This document shows, in pieces, positions 9,669 to 18,552 of a DNA stretch of 64,000 bases; position 1 is the stretch's first letter; each line of letters opens with the position of its first letter. Source of the stretch: Boudabousia marimammalium. Its GTDB lineage: Bacteria; Actinomycetota; Actinomycetes; Actinomycetales; Actinomycetaceae. The notes beneath the pieces were generated by a model. It saw nothing but the letters and a program-made list of their open reading frames with translations, was not told the origin of the DNA and ran no database searches. Location of the stretch: positions 274,133-338,132 of the forward strand of contig NZ_MPDM01000002.1 in the NCBI RefSeq assembly GCF_001936115.1. The letters are read 5' to 3'. A program made the position numbers and the translations under genes.

Positions 9669-9695
9669 AGCGGGCGGCGAAACTGACGGCCCGCT
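9669..9695 (-). terminator. weak hairpin after lipoprotein gene
   Basis: Seven-bp arms AGCGGGC (9669-9675) and GCCCGCT (9689-9695) lie 7 nt beyond the lipoprotein stop on the - strand. There is no U-tract. Confidence 0.3.
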
Positions 9696-9701
9696 GGGTC
9701 A

Positions 9702-10316
9702 CTATTTTGCGGTGCACTGCGGGTTTGCACCATCATTGCAGACCACGGTGACAGCCCAGGCGCCAGCACTACCAGTCTGCTCATGGATGGTGACCAGTTT
9801 TCCGCTCATTTCCTCAGCCAGCTTGACGGAAACCAGCTGCACTGCCTCATCCGGTTTAGCTTCCACTAAAGTCACCGATGGAGAATCACCAATCCGCACC
9901 AGGATGGCACCTTCGCCAAGGTAGCGGGCCTGCAGTTCCATGCCTGAGAGTTTACCGGAGGGTAGTTCAAAAGCAGGGTCAAAGGCTTCGACGGTCCCCT
10001 CCACAGGCTCAGTGACAATGGGGCCCAGCTGGTAGATATGATGCGGGAAGGAGGACTTGTCGGCAGTAGCTTTAAGCTCTTCGGAGAGCTTCGTAACCCG
10101 CTCCAGGGAGGCTTTACGCCATTCTTCTTGGGCTTGCTTCTGGGGTTCCGCCGAGGGGGCCGAGGGCGCGCTTGTGGCCGGAGGTTTTGGCGGATAGTAA
10201 GGATTATCCCCCAGATCTTTACAAGCTGAGAGAGCGGGGACCATAGCAAGCGCAATCGCTGCCACTGCCATTCGCTGTCGCAGGGGGCGGCTGTGCTTAA
10301 AACCTGGTTTCAACAT
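9702..10316 (-). CDS. putative lipoprotein of unknown function
   Basis: A 204-residue protein I do not recognise. It begins with a basic region and a hydrophobic helix ending in the lipobox LSAC, so Cys32 should be lipidated and the mature protein anchored outside the membrane. A Pro/Ala/Ser-rich linker (residues ~40-57) is followed by a short charged helical region and a compact, probably beta-rich C-terminal domain (residues ~95-204) with two late cysteines (VVCNDGANPQC) that could form a disulfide. It has a likely leaderless start. It reads towards the LOG-family gene with a 109-nt gap, so joint transcription is possible but not evident. Confidence 0.75.
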   Translation of the reverse strand: MLKPGFKHSRPLRQRMAVAAIALAMVPALSACKDLGDNPYYPPKPPATSAPSAPSAEPQKQAQEEWRKASLERVTKLSEELKATADKSSFPHHIYQLGPIVTEPVEGTVEAFDPAFELPSGKLSGMELQARYLGEGAILVRIGDSPSVTLVEAKPDEAVQLVSVKLAEEMSGKLVTIHEQTGSAGAWAVTVVCNDGANPQCTAK

Positions 10317-10328
10317 GTCTCTAGTTTA
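10314..10328 (-). promoter_or_regulatory. -10 box for leaderless lipoprotein transcript
   Basis: On the - strand TAAACT (10328-10323) ends six bases before the ATG (10316). No ribosome-binding site is visible. Confidence 0.45.
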
Positions 10329-10394
10329 CCCCTTTACCGGTCAAATACTGGGCTACGAATCCCTGCCAATATAAGTGTGCTATAGGCCGCCTAT

Positions 10395-10412
10395 TAGGAT
10401 AACCTCTATATA
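10395..10412 (+). promoter_or_regulatory. -10 box very close to the purine nucleoside phosphorylase start
   Basis: TAGGAT (10395-10400) lies 11 nt before the ATG and GATAAC (10398-10403) 8 nt before it. Either would give a 5' leader of at most about five bases; no Shine-Dalgarno sequence is seen. Confidence 0.4.
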
Positions 10413-11230
10413 TGAGTGATATTGAACAACCTTATTTACAGATCGCCAATGAAGCCGCTGCGGTGATTCGCGAACGTAGCGGCATTGAATCCCACCAGAT
10501 TGCTCTGGTCCTTGGCTCCGGCTGGGGCGGCGCAGCTGATTTGATTGGGGAAACTGTTTCTGAAATTCCGTCCGCTGAGATCCCGGGCTTCCACGCTCCC
10601 GCGGTGGCCGGCCATAATCCGACGATTCGTTCCGTCCGCCTAGCCGACGGTCGTCACGCCCTCGTCCTCGGCTCCCGCACCCACTACTATGAAGGTCGCG
10701 GCGTGCGCGCGGTGGCCCACGGGGTGCGCACCGCCGCCGCGGCAGGTTGTGACTACCTGGTTTTAACGAACGGTTGCGGCGGTTTGCATCCGGAATGGGC
10801 TCCGGGCACCCCTGTCCTAATTCGTGACCACATTAATCTGACGGCTGACTCCCCCATTGAGGGCGCACATTTCGTGGATTTGACGAACCTGTATTCGCAG
10901 CGTTTGCGGGCTTTGGCGCATCAGATTGATCCTTCCCTGCCCGAGGGCGTGTACGTGCAGTTCCGCGGACCTCACTATGAGACGCCAGCGGAAGTGCAGA
11001 TGGCGGCCCGCCTGGGCGGCGACCTTGTCGGCATGTCCACGACTTTGGAAGCGATTGCGGCCCGTGAGGTCGGCTTGGAGATTTTGGGCTTGTCCTTGGT
11101 GACGAACGCGGCTGCTGGCATTAGTAAAGATCCGCTGTCACATGAGGAAGTCATTGAAGCAGGGCGCGCGGCCGGGCCCCGGATTGCCGCTCTCCTTGCT
11201 GACATTATCCGTGCTTTACCTAGTAAATGA
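10412..11230 (+). CDS. purine nucleoside phosphorylase
   Basis: Phosphorolysis of inosine/guanosine and deoxy forms to base plus (deoxy)ribose-1-phosphate. At 272 residues it matches the trimeric PNP-II class. Motifs: LVLGSGWG phosphate loop near residue 33, TRTHYYEGR-like SRTHYYEG, LTNGCGG, YVQFRGPHYETPAE, VGMSTTLEAIAA and LVTNAAAGI. The product sugar phosphate would be used by the downstream mutase (93 nt further on, with a strong AGGAGG site) and then by the aldolase encoded at 14544-15194. It therefore belongs functionally with the nucleoside importer operon on the opposite strand. Confidence 0.94.
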   Translation: MSDIEQPYLQIANEAAAVIRERSGIESHQIALVLGSGWGGAADLIGETVSEIPSAEIPGFHAPAVAGHNPTIRSVRLADGRHALVLGSRTHYYEGRGVRAVAHGVRTAAAAGCDYLVLTNGCGGLHPEWAPGTPVLIRDHINLTADSPIEGAHFVDLTNLYSQRLRALAHQIDPSLPEGVYVQFRGPHYETPAEVQMAARLGGDLVGMSTTLEAIAAREVGLEILGLSLVTNAAAGISKDPLSHEEVIEAGRAAGPRIAALLADIIRALPSK

Positions 11231-11323
11231 TTTATATGGCACTGCTCCCTGCTCCGCGGCGTCCTCTAGCGGACACTGTGTTGCGCTCCGTCGCGTCGAT
11301 CAGGACAGTTTTAGGAGGTTCTA

Positions 11324-13066
11324 ATGACGGTCGATAAGACTCGTATTGAACAATGGATTAATGATGATCCGTCAGAAGTTGACCAGCAGAAACTGCGTGA
11401 CCTTCTGGCTGCTGCCAGCCAGTCAGGCCCCGAGGCTGAGGCCGCCGCAGCTGAGCTGGAAAATGCTTTCGCTGGAGAGCTAACCTTTGGTACTGCAGGC
11501 TTGCGCGGCAAGATTGGGGCCGGCCCGAATCGGATGAATCGCGCAGTCGTGATTCGCGCAGCCGCAGGTTTGGCCGCTTTCTTGAAAGAGTCCGTGGGTG
11601 AAGACTTTGAGGTCGTCGTCGGCTACGATGCCCGCCACGGTTCCAGCCAGTTCGCCCTCGACACTTGCGCTGTCATCACGGCAGCTGGCGGTAAGGCGAA
11701 ACTGTTCCCGCGTGCGCTACCTACCCCGGTTACCGCTTACGCTTTGCGGTACTTGGGCGTGGATGCGGCCGTGATGGTGACGGCTTCCCATAACCCGCCG
11801 CAGGATAACGGCTACAAGGTTTACTTGGGTGGCCGCGCTGTCACTGGTCCCGGTCAGGGCGCACAGATTGTGCCGCCCTATGATGGGGAGATTTTGGCGA
11901 AGATTCAGGCTGCCCCGGCAGCTAATCAGGTGCCGATGGCTGAGTCTGGCTGGGAGATGGTGCCGGAAAGCCTGATTGAATCCTATATTGCTCAGGCTGT
12001 GTCCCTTGCCTCTCCCGGTCCGAAGGACTTGCGTATTGTGTTGACCTCCATGCACGGCGTGGGCGGCGAGCCCTGCTTGCAGGCGCTCAATATTGCGGGC
12101 TTTAAGGATGTCCACATTGTTGCTGAGCAGCATGAGCCGGACCCTGATTTCCCGACCGTTTCCTTCCCGAATCCGGAAGAGCCGGGCGCTTTGGATCTAG
12201 CTATGGAGCTGGCCCGCAAGGTGGACGCCGACATTGTCTTGGCGAACGACCCTGACGCTGACCGTTGCTCTGCCGCGATTCCGGATGCTTCCGTCGAGGG
12301 CGGCTGGCGTCAGCTGACCGGTGATGAGATTGGTTCACTGCTGGGTGAGCAGTCCGCTAGCTTCTGGGAGGAAAACTCCAAGCAACGCGAAGCTGATGGC
12401 ATGAATATGTTCGGCCCGGGTGAGACTGGCACTTTGGCCTGCTCCATTGTCTCATCTCGGTTGCTGTCGCAGATTGCGAAGGCGCACGGCATGAACTTTG
12501 AGCCGACCTTGACTGGTTTCAAGTGGATTTCTCGCGCACATAACTTGGTTTTCGGCTATGAAGAAGCGATTGGTTTCTGCGTTGATCCGCAGCATGTTCG
12601 CGATAAGGACGGCATTTCTGCTTCATTGCGTTTGGCTTCCTTGGCTCAGAGCATGAAGGCTGCCGGCCGTAGCCTAGATGACCTGCTGAACGATTTGGCG
12701 TACCAGCATGGTTTGTATGCGACCAGCCAGCTGGCTGTGCGCGTCACCGACCTGTCCTTGATTGCTGACGCCATGAAGACGCTGCGGACCAAGGGTCTGC
12801 CTGATTTAGATGGCTCCAAGGTGGTTGAGTCCGTGGATTTGGCTGAAGGCTATCAGGGCCTACCTCCGACCGATGGTATGCTGTTCCTCTCTGCAGACAA
12901 CAGTCGCGTGATTGCCCGCCCATCCGGCACAGAGCCGAAACTGAAATGCTACCTTGAAGTAGTTCAGCCGGTTGCCGAGGGTGAAGCAAAGGAAGCACGC
13001 GTGGAAGCTCAGAAACGGCTTGAGGCGATTAAGACTCAGTTGCGTGAATACTTAGGTTTTAACTAA
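11324..13066 (+). CDS. phospho-sugar mutase (phosphoglucomutase/phosphomannomutase family; possibly phosphopentomutase)
   Basis: A 580-residue alpha-D-phosphohexomutase. The catalytic phosphoserine loop TASHNPP lies near residue 155, the metal loop DPDADRC near 306, the sugar loop GYEEAIGF near 407, and the phosphate-binding loop RPSGTEPKLK near 528. A ~60-residue N-terminal extension with FGTAGLRG is typical of the long PGM2-like branch, some of whose members act on ribose- or deoxyribose-1-phosphate. Since no classical deoB is in this nucleoside-salvage district and the gene follows purine nucleoside phosphorylase, a phosphopentomutase role is a reasonable inference; phosphoglucomutase is the alternative. 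A strong AGGAGG precedes the ATG and an intrinsic terminator follows. Confidence 0.9.
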   Translation: MTVDKTRIEQWINDDPSEVDQQKLRDLLAAASQSGPEAEAAAAELENAFAGELTFGTAGLRGKIGAGPNRMNRAVVIRAAAGLAAFLKESVGEDFEVVVGYDARHGSSQFALDTCAVITAAGGKAKLFPRALPTPVTAYALRYLGVDAAVMVTASHNPPQDNGYKVYLGGRAVTGPGQGAQIVPPYDGEILAKIQAAPAANQVPMAESGWEMVPESLIESYIAQAVSLASPGPKDLRIVLTSMHGVGGEPCLQALNIAGFKDVHIVAEQHEPDPDFPTVSFPNPEEPGALDLAMELARKVDADIVLANDPDADRCSAAIPDASVEGGWRQLTGDEIGSLLGEQSASFWEENSKQREADGMNMFGPGETGTLACSIVSSRLLSQIAKAHGMNFEPTLTGFKWISRAHNLVFGYEEAIGFCVDPQHVRDKDGISASLRLASLAQSMKAAGRSLDDLLNDLAYQHGLYATSQLAVRVTDLSLIADAMKTLRTKGLPDLDGSKVVESVDLAEGYQGLPPTDGMLFLSADNSRVIARPSGTEPKLKCYLEVVQPVAEGEAKEARVEAQKRLEAIKTQLREYLGFN

Positions 13067-13078
13067 GCAAAACTGATT

Positions 13079-13126
13079 GCTGGGGTGTGGATGCCGGTTG
13101 GGTGTCTACACCCCAGCTTTCGTTTT
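13079..13126 (+). terminator. intrinsic terminator of mutase gene
   Basis: Arms GCTGGGGTGT (13079-13088) and ACACCCCAGC (13108-13117) are followed by TTTCGTTTT. It lies between the convergent mutase and ClC genes. Confidence 0.8.
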
Positions 13127-13141
13127 AGCTATTTTCCCGTT

Positions 13142-14488
13142 TTAGCTCTTTTTTCGTCTGATTGCGGCAATCATTTTCCGCATCTCTTTTGACTTTTCAG
13201 AACGCTTGAGAAGCTGATCGTAGATTGGCTCTGAATGGAGTGCGGTCGCCACCAGCATCGCTAGGGCGCAAGCACCCAGCATGGGCGGCAGCATGGCAAC
13301 CCGACCGGTCATTTCGGTGGCCAGGATAAGTCCAGTAATGGGTGCGCGCACTGTCGCTGTAAAGAACGCGGCCATTCCCACCAGTGCCATCGCCGGTAGG
13401 GAGAGGTCCACCCCTGGCTGCACGTATTCGGCGATTTGCCCGACCAGTAGTCCCGTGCTGCTTCCAATCACGAGCATCGGCGCGAAGAGGCCGCCAGGCG
13501 TGCCGGCAGCGTAGCAGACGGGCCCCAGCACGAAGCGCAAGCCTAGTACGCCCAGAGTTACCCAGATGGTCCCATGCGCCCAGAGGGCTTCTTGGGTGAG
13601 GTAGTCGCCGCCGCCCACTAGGTGTGGGCTAAACCAGCCGATGACGGAGATGACCAGGCCGATTGTGGCGGCCCGAATCCAGGTGGGTATTTTAATCGCG
13701 TCAGCGACGCCGAGGAAGAAAACCACCAGCCATGAGTAAGTCACTCCCAGCAGGCCGCAGGCAATGCCGGCGAGGGCAATCCAATGGGAGGTCAGCAGGC
13801 TCGGCGGAGGTAGCGGCCCCATCCTAAATTCAGTTTCGGAGCCAACAATCGCAATTGAGGCTACGAAGCCACTGGAGGAGGCCGTCAATGTAGCCAGCGT
13901 GGTGCGCACATCAAAGCGCCGCACCAGCTCTTCCAGAATAAACACACCACCAGCGATGGGAGCGTTAAAGGCGGTGGCAAGACCGGCAGCGGCGCCGGCC
14001 CCAATGATTACACGCAAGTCCGTTTTGTTGACTTTGATGAACTTGTTGACGGTGGAGGCAATGGTACCGCCCATTTGGACGAGGGGGCCTTCCCTGCCCA
14101 ACATTAGCCCAGCGCCGATCGCGAGGATGCCGCCCACAAATTTGACGGGTAGGATACGGGTCCGGCCCGGTCCGACATCTCCGGCCACGATCTGTTCAAC
14201 ATGCGGAATACCCGACCCTTCGGCGTGCGGCTCAATCTTCGTTACGAGGATGGCTGCCACCGCGGTGGCGCTCATACAGATAACTAGGAAAGTGAAGAAA
14301 CCTAGGGTCGGGTATTCGCCATGTAGGTATCCGGTCAACCAGATTCTAAACATTTCAGCGAGGCGCAGGAAGATTTTAAAATATGCTGCCACCACGCCGG
14401 TAAGCATTCCCACGATGCCGGCCACTACCGTGAGGAGGATGAGGTTGAAAGACTCTTCCGAAATCCTCGGAGCTTTAGGCATTCGCAT
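13142..14488 (-). CDS. ClC-family chloride channel/antiporter
   Basis: A 448-residue integral membrane protein with the three ClC anion-selectivity signatures: GSGIP (AEGSGIPHVE), GREGP with the gating glutamate (LMLGREGPLVQ) and the GxFxP-type loop GGLFAPML. Retention of the gating Glu and the bacterial length suggest a chloride/proton antiporter, useful in acid resistance, rather than a passive channel. No C-terminal CBS domains are present. An in-frame ATG at 14482 is an alternative start. It follows deoC on the same strand after 55 nt, so it may be read through from the nucleoside operon, although it has no obvious functional link to it. Confidence 0.92.
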   Translation of the reverse strand: MRMPKAPRISEESFNLILLTVVAGIVGMLTGVVAAYFKIFLRLAEMFRIWLTGYLHGEYPTLGFFTFLVICMSATAVAAILVTKIEPHAEGSGIPHVEQIVAGDVGPGRTRILPVKFVGGILAIGAGLMLGREGPLVQMGGTIASTVNKFIKVNKTDLRVIIGAGAAAGLATAFNAPIAGGVFILEELVRRFDVRTTLATLTASSSGFVASIAIVGSETEFRMGPLPPPSLLTSHWIALAGIACGLLGVTYSWLVVFFLGVADAIKIPTWIRAATIGLVISVIGWFSPHLVGGGDYLTQEALWAHGTIWVTLGVLGLRFVLGPVCYAAGTPGGLFAPMLVIGSSTGLLVGQIAEYVQPGVDLSLPAMALVGMAAFFTATVRAPITGLILATEMTGRVAMLPPMLGACALAMLVATALHSEPIYDQLLKRSEKSKEMRKMIAAIRRKKS

Positions 14489-14543
14489 TGTGTTATCGGC
14501 TTACTCTTTAGTAATCAGTCGGTTTTCCAGCTTGTTGAGTGTT

Positions 14544-15194
14544 TTAGTCTTCGTAGCCTTCGAGAACCGCGGCAGAGGAAGACAGTCCGAGGCGGCTGGC
14601 GCCCGCCTCGATCATGGCCTGAGCGGTTTCCGCATTGCGGATACCACCGGAAGCTTTCACGCCGAGGCGGTCGCCCACAGTTTTACGCATCAGTGCGACA
14701 GCGTGAGCGCTAGCTCCACCGGCAGGGTGGAAACCAGTTGAAGTCTTGACGAAGTCGGCGCCGGCAGCTTCAGAAGCTTCACAGCACTTGACAATCTCCT
14801 CATCGGTGAGGGCTGCTGATTCAATAATGACCTTCAGCAACTTGTCGCCGCAGGCTTCCTTGACTGCGTGAATATCAGCCTGAACTGCGTCCCAGTCGTG
14901 CTCTTTGACCAGCTTCAAGTTGACGACCATGTCAACTTCGTCTGCGCCTTTAGCAACTGAGTCGGCAGCTTCAGCGGCTTTCACCACGGTAGCGTGAGCA
15001 CCCGAGGGGAAACCACATACGGTGGCTACTTTCACTGAATCAGGTGTCTCGATTGGCAACTGATTGGGGGAGACACAAACGCTGAAGGTGTGCAAGCGAG
15101 CGGCTTCTTCAATCAGCTCTTTTACCTCAGCTGCGGTGGCCTGCGGGGCCAGCAGTGTGTGATCAATCATTTGTGCCACATCGTTACGTTTCAT
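14544..15194 (-). CDS. deoC: deoxyribose-phosphate aldolase
   Basis: Splits 2-deoxyribose-5-phosphate to glyceraldehyde-3-phosphate and acetaldehyde, the last step of deoxynucleoside catabolism. The 216-residue class I aldolase has the Schiff-base lysine in FVKTSTGF (about residue 148), the proton-relay region VVNLKLVKE, and VKASGGIRN. It is the last salvage enzyme of the operon that starts with the nucleoside-binding lipoprotein at 23.8 kb. GGAGAAATAATG gives a good ribosome site. A 97-nt gap separates it from putP upstream. Confidence 0.97.
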   Translation of the reverse strand: MKRNDVAQMIDHTLLAPQATAAEVKELIEEAARLHTFSVCVSPNQLPIETPDSVKVATVCGFPSGAHATVVKAAEAADSVAKGADEVDMVVNLKLVKEHDWDAVQADIHAVKEACGDKLLKVIIESAALTDEEIVKCCEASEAAGADFVKTSTGFHPAGGASAHAVALMRKTVGDRLGVKASGGIRNAETAQAMIEAGASRLGLSSSAAVLEGYED

Positions 15195-15291
15195 TATTTC
15201 TCCTTTAACAATTAGTGGTTTTCCTACCCTGATTGTACTAGGTAAGTTCAGTGAAGCAACTAGGCCAAATAGAGACTATTTTGTGGCTACT

Positions 15292-16740
15292 CTACTCCGC
15301 TTTAGCTTCCGCTCCGGAGCGCCCGGGCAAGAAACTGGAAACCAGGTAGGTAACCAACATATTGGCCGCGAATCCAGGCAGTATTTCGTAGAGATCGAAA
15401 ATACCGCCGCTGAGGTTCTTCCAGAGAATCACCACTAGAGCGCCGGCAACTAGACCTGCTACAGCTCCCCTAGATTCAAGCTTCTTCCAGTACAGGGCGA
15501 GGATAATGGTGGGCCCGAAGGAGGCACCGAATCCAGCCCAAGCGAATGCTACGAGCTGCAAAATGGTGTCCGAGGGAGACCATGCCAAGATGGCAGCCAC
15601 CACGGCCGTTGCGAGAACGGCTCCACGGCCCCATAACACGCCAGCCCAGTCGCCCAGCGGTTTCTTAGCCACTGCATGGTAGATATCTTCGACCAGAGCC
15701 GAGGACGTCACCAGCAGCTGGCTGGAAATCGTGGACATGATAGCTGCCAAAATAGCAGCTAACAAGAAGCCGGCAATTAACGGGTGGAAAAGCAACTGGC
15801 TGAGCGCAATGAAGACGGTTTCACCGTTTTCTAGTGGTTGCCCCTTGGCGGTGTACATGGCGATACCTACCAGTGCGGTAAGGGTTGCACCAATAACAGC
15901 TAGGAGCATCCAGCCGATGCCAATCCGACGGCCGCGCTTTGCTTCACCGGCGCTACGTAGCGCCATGAAACGAACCAGAATGTGCGGCTGTCCAAAGTAT
16001 CCCAGGCCCCAGGCCAGGGATGAGAGGACTCCAATGATGGTAGCCCCACCCGTGAGGGAGAGTAGCTTCGGGTCGACCTGATTAATCGCGTCGATGACTT
16101 CACCTACCCCACCGAGTTCGTAGATGCCTACGACCGGCACCATCACGAGTGCGGTCACCATCATGAGGCCCTGAACGAAATCCGTCCAGGACACAGCAAG
16201 GAATCCGCCGATACCGGTGTAGGCCACCGTAATTGCGGCGACGATGACCATTCCCAGTCGGTAGTCGACACCGGAGAAAGACTCGAAGAAAACGCCGCCA
16301 GCAACCATGCCTGAAGAGACATAGAAAGTGAAGAAGACCAAGATTACGATGCCGGAAGCGATGCGGATGACATGGTGTTTGTCGCCCACCCGGTTCGAAA
16401 GGAACGTCGGAATCGTAATCGAGTTATTGGTCTCCTCACTGACAGCGCGTAGTCGCGGCGCCACCACTTTCCAGTTCACCCATGCACCCACAGTCAACCC
16501 GACTGCGATCCAAAGGTTCACTAGACCTGCGGCGTAGATCGCGCCAGGCAGGCCCATGAGGAGCCAACCTGACATGTCTGATGCGCCAGCGGAAAGTGCT
16601 GCGACCATTGGCCCCAGACCGCGTCCTGCTAGCATGTAGTCGTCAAAAGTGTCGTTCTTTCGATAGGCACTAAAGCCGATGGCAATCATTCCCAGCAGAT
16701 ACACCACCATGGCTATTGCTAGATAAGTGTTATCGGTCAT
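15292..16740 (-). CDS. putP: sodium/proline symporter
   Basis: A 482-residue sodium:solute symporter with about thirteen membrane segments. AGRGLGPMVAALSAGASDMSG, GWLLMGLPGA, GGFLAVSWTDFVQG, WGLGYFGQPHI and AWAGFGASFGP follow E. coli PutP almost residue for residue at the sodium- and proline-binding segments, so proline is the likely substrate. Its place between deoA (31 nt upstream) and deoC (97 nt downstream), inside a nucleoside catabolic operon, is unexpected; either proline uptake is co-expressed with nucleoside scavenging or the protein has taken a different substrate. AGGAGG lies just before the ATG. Confidence 0.92.
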   Translation of the reverse strand: MTDNTYLAIAMVVYLLGMIAIGFSAYRKNDTFDDYMLAGRGLGPMVAALSAGASDMSGWLLMGLPGAIYAAGLVNLWIAVGLTVGAWVNWKVVAPRLRAVSEETNNSITIPTFLSNRVGDKHHVIRIASGIVILVFFTFYVSSGMVAGGVFFESFSGVDYRLGMVIVAAITVAYTGIGGFLAVSWTDFVQGLMMVTALVMVPVVGIYELGGVGEVIDAINQVDPKLLSLTGGATIIGVLSSLAWGLGYFGQPHILVRFMALRSAGEAKRGRRIGIGWMLLAVIGATLTALVGIAMYTAKGQPLENGETVFIALSQLLFHPLIAGFLLAAILAAIMSTISSQLLVTSSALVEDIYHAVAKKPLGDWAGVLWGRGAVLATAVVAAILAWSPSDTILQLVAFAWAGFGASFGPTIILALYWKKLESRGAVAGLVAGALVVILWKNLSGGIFDLYEILPGFAANMLVTYLVSSFLPGRSGAEAKAE

Positions 16741-16771
16741 GGGACCTCCTTACATAAGTCTTCTCCTTTTG

Positions 16772-18061
16772 CTAGGACAAACGTCCTAATATCACAGAGG
16801 ATGCCAGATTGGGAGCTACTGTGTCAAGCGTCACTGCATTTTCGAGTGTTTCGAGTGCCCGCTCGAAGCGTTCCGGGGTCTCCGTGTGCAGTGTCATGAT
16901 TGGCTCGCCACGTTTCACTTGGTCCCCTGGCTTCACGTGCAGCTCAATCCCGGCGACAGCCTGTACCGGATCTTCCTTACGGGCTCGACCCGCACCCAGA
17001 CGCCATGAAGCCACGCCTACCGCTAACGCGTCCATGGTGTGCACATAGCCGTCAGCGTCCGCCGTCACGGTGTGAGTTTCCGGAGCGACCGGCAACGGGG
17101 CATCCGGGTCTCCGCCCTGGTCAGAAATCATCTGACGCCAGCGATCCATCGCCCGACCGTCCTTCAAGGCGGCTTCCACGTCCTCGTCGGGGCGTCCCGC
17201 ACCAGCCAGCATTTCCCGCGCCAAAGCCAGCGTCAGCTCCACCACGTCACTGGGGCCGCCACCAGCTAGCACCTCTAGGGATTCACGAACTTCGAGGGCG
17301 TTACCAACGGTCTTACCCAAAGGAGTGGACATATCGGTAAGTAGTGCAACGGTATGCACACCCGCGTCCTTACCCAAGTCAACCATAGTCTGCGCCAGCT
17401 CACGCGCCTGCTCCAAGTCCTTCATGAAGGCACCAGATCCGACCTTCACATCCAGCACTAGAGATCCGGTACCTTCCGCAATCTTCTTCGACATGATCGA
17501 GGAAGCAATCAGCGGCACACAGTCCACAGTGGAAGTGATGTCACGCAACGCGTACAGCTTCTTATCGGCGGGGGCAAGACCAGCACCGGCTGCACAGATC
17601 ACTGCACCCGGACCGGTCCCCAGCATCTCCATGATCTTTTCGTTCGAGATCTCAGCCTGCCAGCCGGGAATCGACTCCAGCTTGTCGAGGGTGCCTCCGG
17701 TGTGACCCAGCCCGCGGCCAGACAGCTGCGGGACAGCCACGTCAAAGGCTGCTACAAGCGGAGCCAGCGGCAGAGTAATCTTGTCGCCGACACCGCCAGT
17801 GGAGTGCTTATCCGAGGTGGGGCGCGGCAGGCTACCGAAGTCCATACGCTCGCCCGAAGCAATCATCGCAGCAGTCCAGTGAGCGATTTCTTGACGGTTC
17901 ATACCGCGCAAGAAGATTGCCATAGCCAGGGCAGACATCTGCTCATCAGCCACCACACCGTGCGTATAAGCGTCGATTACCCAGTTGATTTGTGCTTCAG
18001 AGAGAACTCCCCCGTCGCGTTTCGCGCGAATAATATCTACTGCATCAAATGTTTTACTCAT
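16772..18061 (-). CDS. deoA: thymidine (pyrimidine-nucleoside) phosphorylase
   Basis: Phosphorolysis of thymidine, deoxyuridine and possibly uridine to base plus (deoxy)ribose-1-phosphate. The 429-residue length is normal. The family signature SGRGLGHTGGTLDKLE is present near residues 109-124, with KHSTGGVGDKIT before it and the basic C-terminal alpha/beta domain (residues ~345-429) characteristic of thymidine phosphorylase. It lies 14 nt after cdd, so cytidine deaminase output (deoxyuridine/uridine) passes directly to this enzyme. The Actinobacteria-type single enzyme for all pyrimidine nucleosides is a plausible alternative name (pdp). Confidence 0.95.
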   Translation of the reverse strand: MSKTFDAVDIIRAKRDGGVLSEAQINWVIDAYTHGVVADEQMSALAMAIFLRGMNRQEIAHWTAAMIASGERMDFGSLPRPTSDKHSTGGVGDKITLPLAPLVAAFDVAVPQLSGRGLGHTGGTLDKLESIPGWQAEISNEKIMEMLGTGPGAVICAAGAGLAPADKKLYALRDITSTVDCVPLIASSIMSKKIAEGTGSLVLDVKVGSGAFMKDLEQARELAQTMVDLGKDAGVHTVALLTDMSTPLGKTVGNALEVRESLEVLAGGGPSDVVELTLALAREMLAGAGRPDEDVEAALKDGRAMDRWRQMISDQGGDPDAPLPVAPETHTVTADADGYVHTMDALAVGVASWRLGAGRARKEDPVQAVAGIELHVKPGDQVKRGEPIMTLHTETPERFERALETLENAVTLDTVAPNLASSVILGRLS

Positions 18062-18075
18062 ACTTATTATCTTTC

Positions 18076-18549
18076 TTATTTAGAGTCGTCCTCCGCTGGA
18101 GCGTCAGCGCTCAACGAAGAGACAACTGTCCGTAAATAGTCGGGTCCGAAAGCATCGGGTAGCACTTCTGCCATCCGCTTCATACCGGAAGGCATCAAGA
18201 TTAGCAGTTCAGGCCCGCCATGTTCATATAGTAACTGGCGGCAACGTCCACACGGCATGAGTAGCTCATCCTTACCATTGACGCAGACGAAAGCCACGAG
18301 GTGGCCGCCACCGGTCTTGTGCAATTCTGACACTAGGCCGCACTCTGCGCACAGAGTGGAACCATAGGCTGCGTTTTCAACATTGCAACCAGAAACAATC
18401 CGCCCGTCATCAACGAGGGCGGCTGCCCCTACTGGAAATTTTGAGTAGGGAGCGTAAGCGTGACGCATAGCCGACTGGGCGGCTTCACGAAGAGCCGCCC
18501 AGTTAGCCTGCGACACCTGATCAAAAGACGGTGTCATATTCAATTCCAT
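18076..18549 (-). CDS. cdd: cytidine deaminase
   Basis: Deaminates cytidine and deoxycytidine to uridine and deoxyuridine. The zinc site is complete: CNVENAAYGSTLCAEC with the catalytic Glu, and PCGRCRQ with the two other cysteine ligands. At 157 residues it belongs to the small tetrameric class but carries a ~25-residue acidic C-terminal tail. The start is ambiguous between ATG 18549 and ATG 18537; the latter is preceded by GGA at 9 nt. The gene starts 3 nt after the permease stop, so it is translated from the transporter mRNA. Confidence 0.95.
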   Translation of the reverse strand: MELNMTPSFDQVSQANWAALREAAQSAMRHAYAPYSKFPVGAAALVDDGRIVSGCNVENAAYGSTLCAECGLVSELHKTGGGHLVAFVCVNGKDELLMPCGRCRQLLYEHGGPELLILMPSGMKRMAEVLPDAFGPDYLRTVVSSLSADAPAEDDSK

Positions 18550-18552
18550 TTT

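Noticed and set aside
8765..9784. Longer form of the LOG-family protein starting at 9784
   Set aside because: The extra 64 residues are basic and unlike the family, they overlap the end of the lipoprotein gene, and a ribosome site supports the start at 9592.
13764..14741. 325-codon frame on + opposite ClC and deoC
   Set aside because: It lies antisense to two well-supported genes, has no family motifs and shows the composition expected of a shadow frame.
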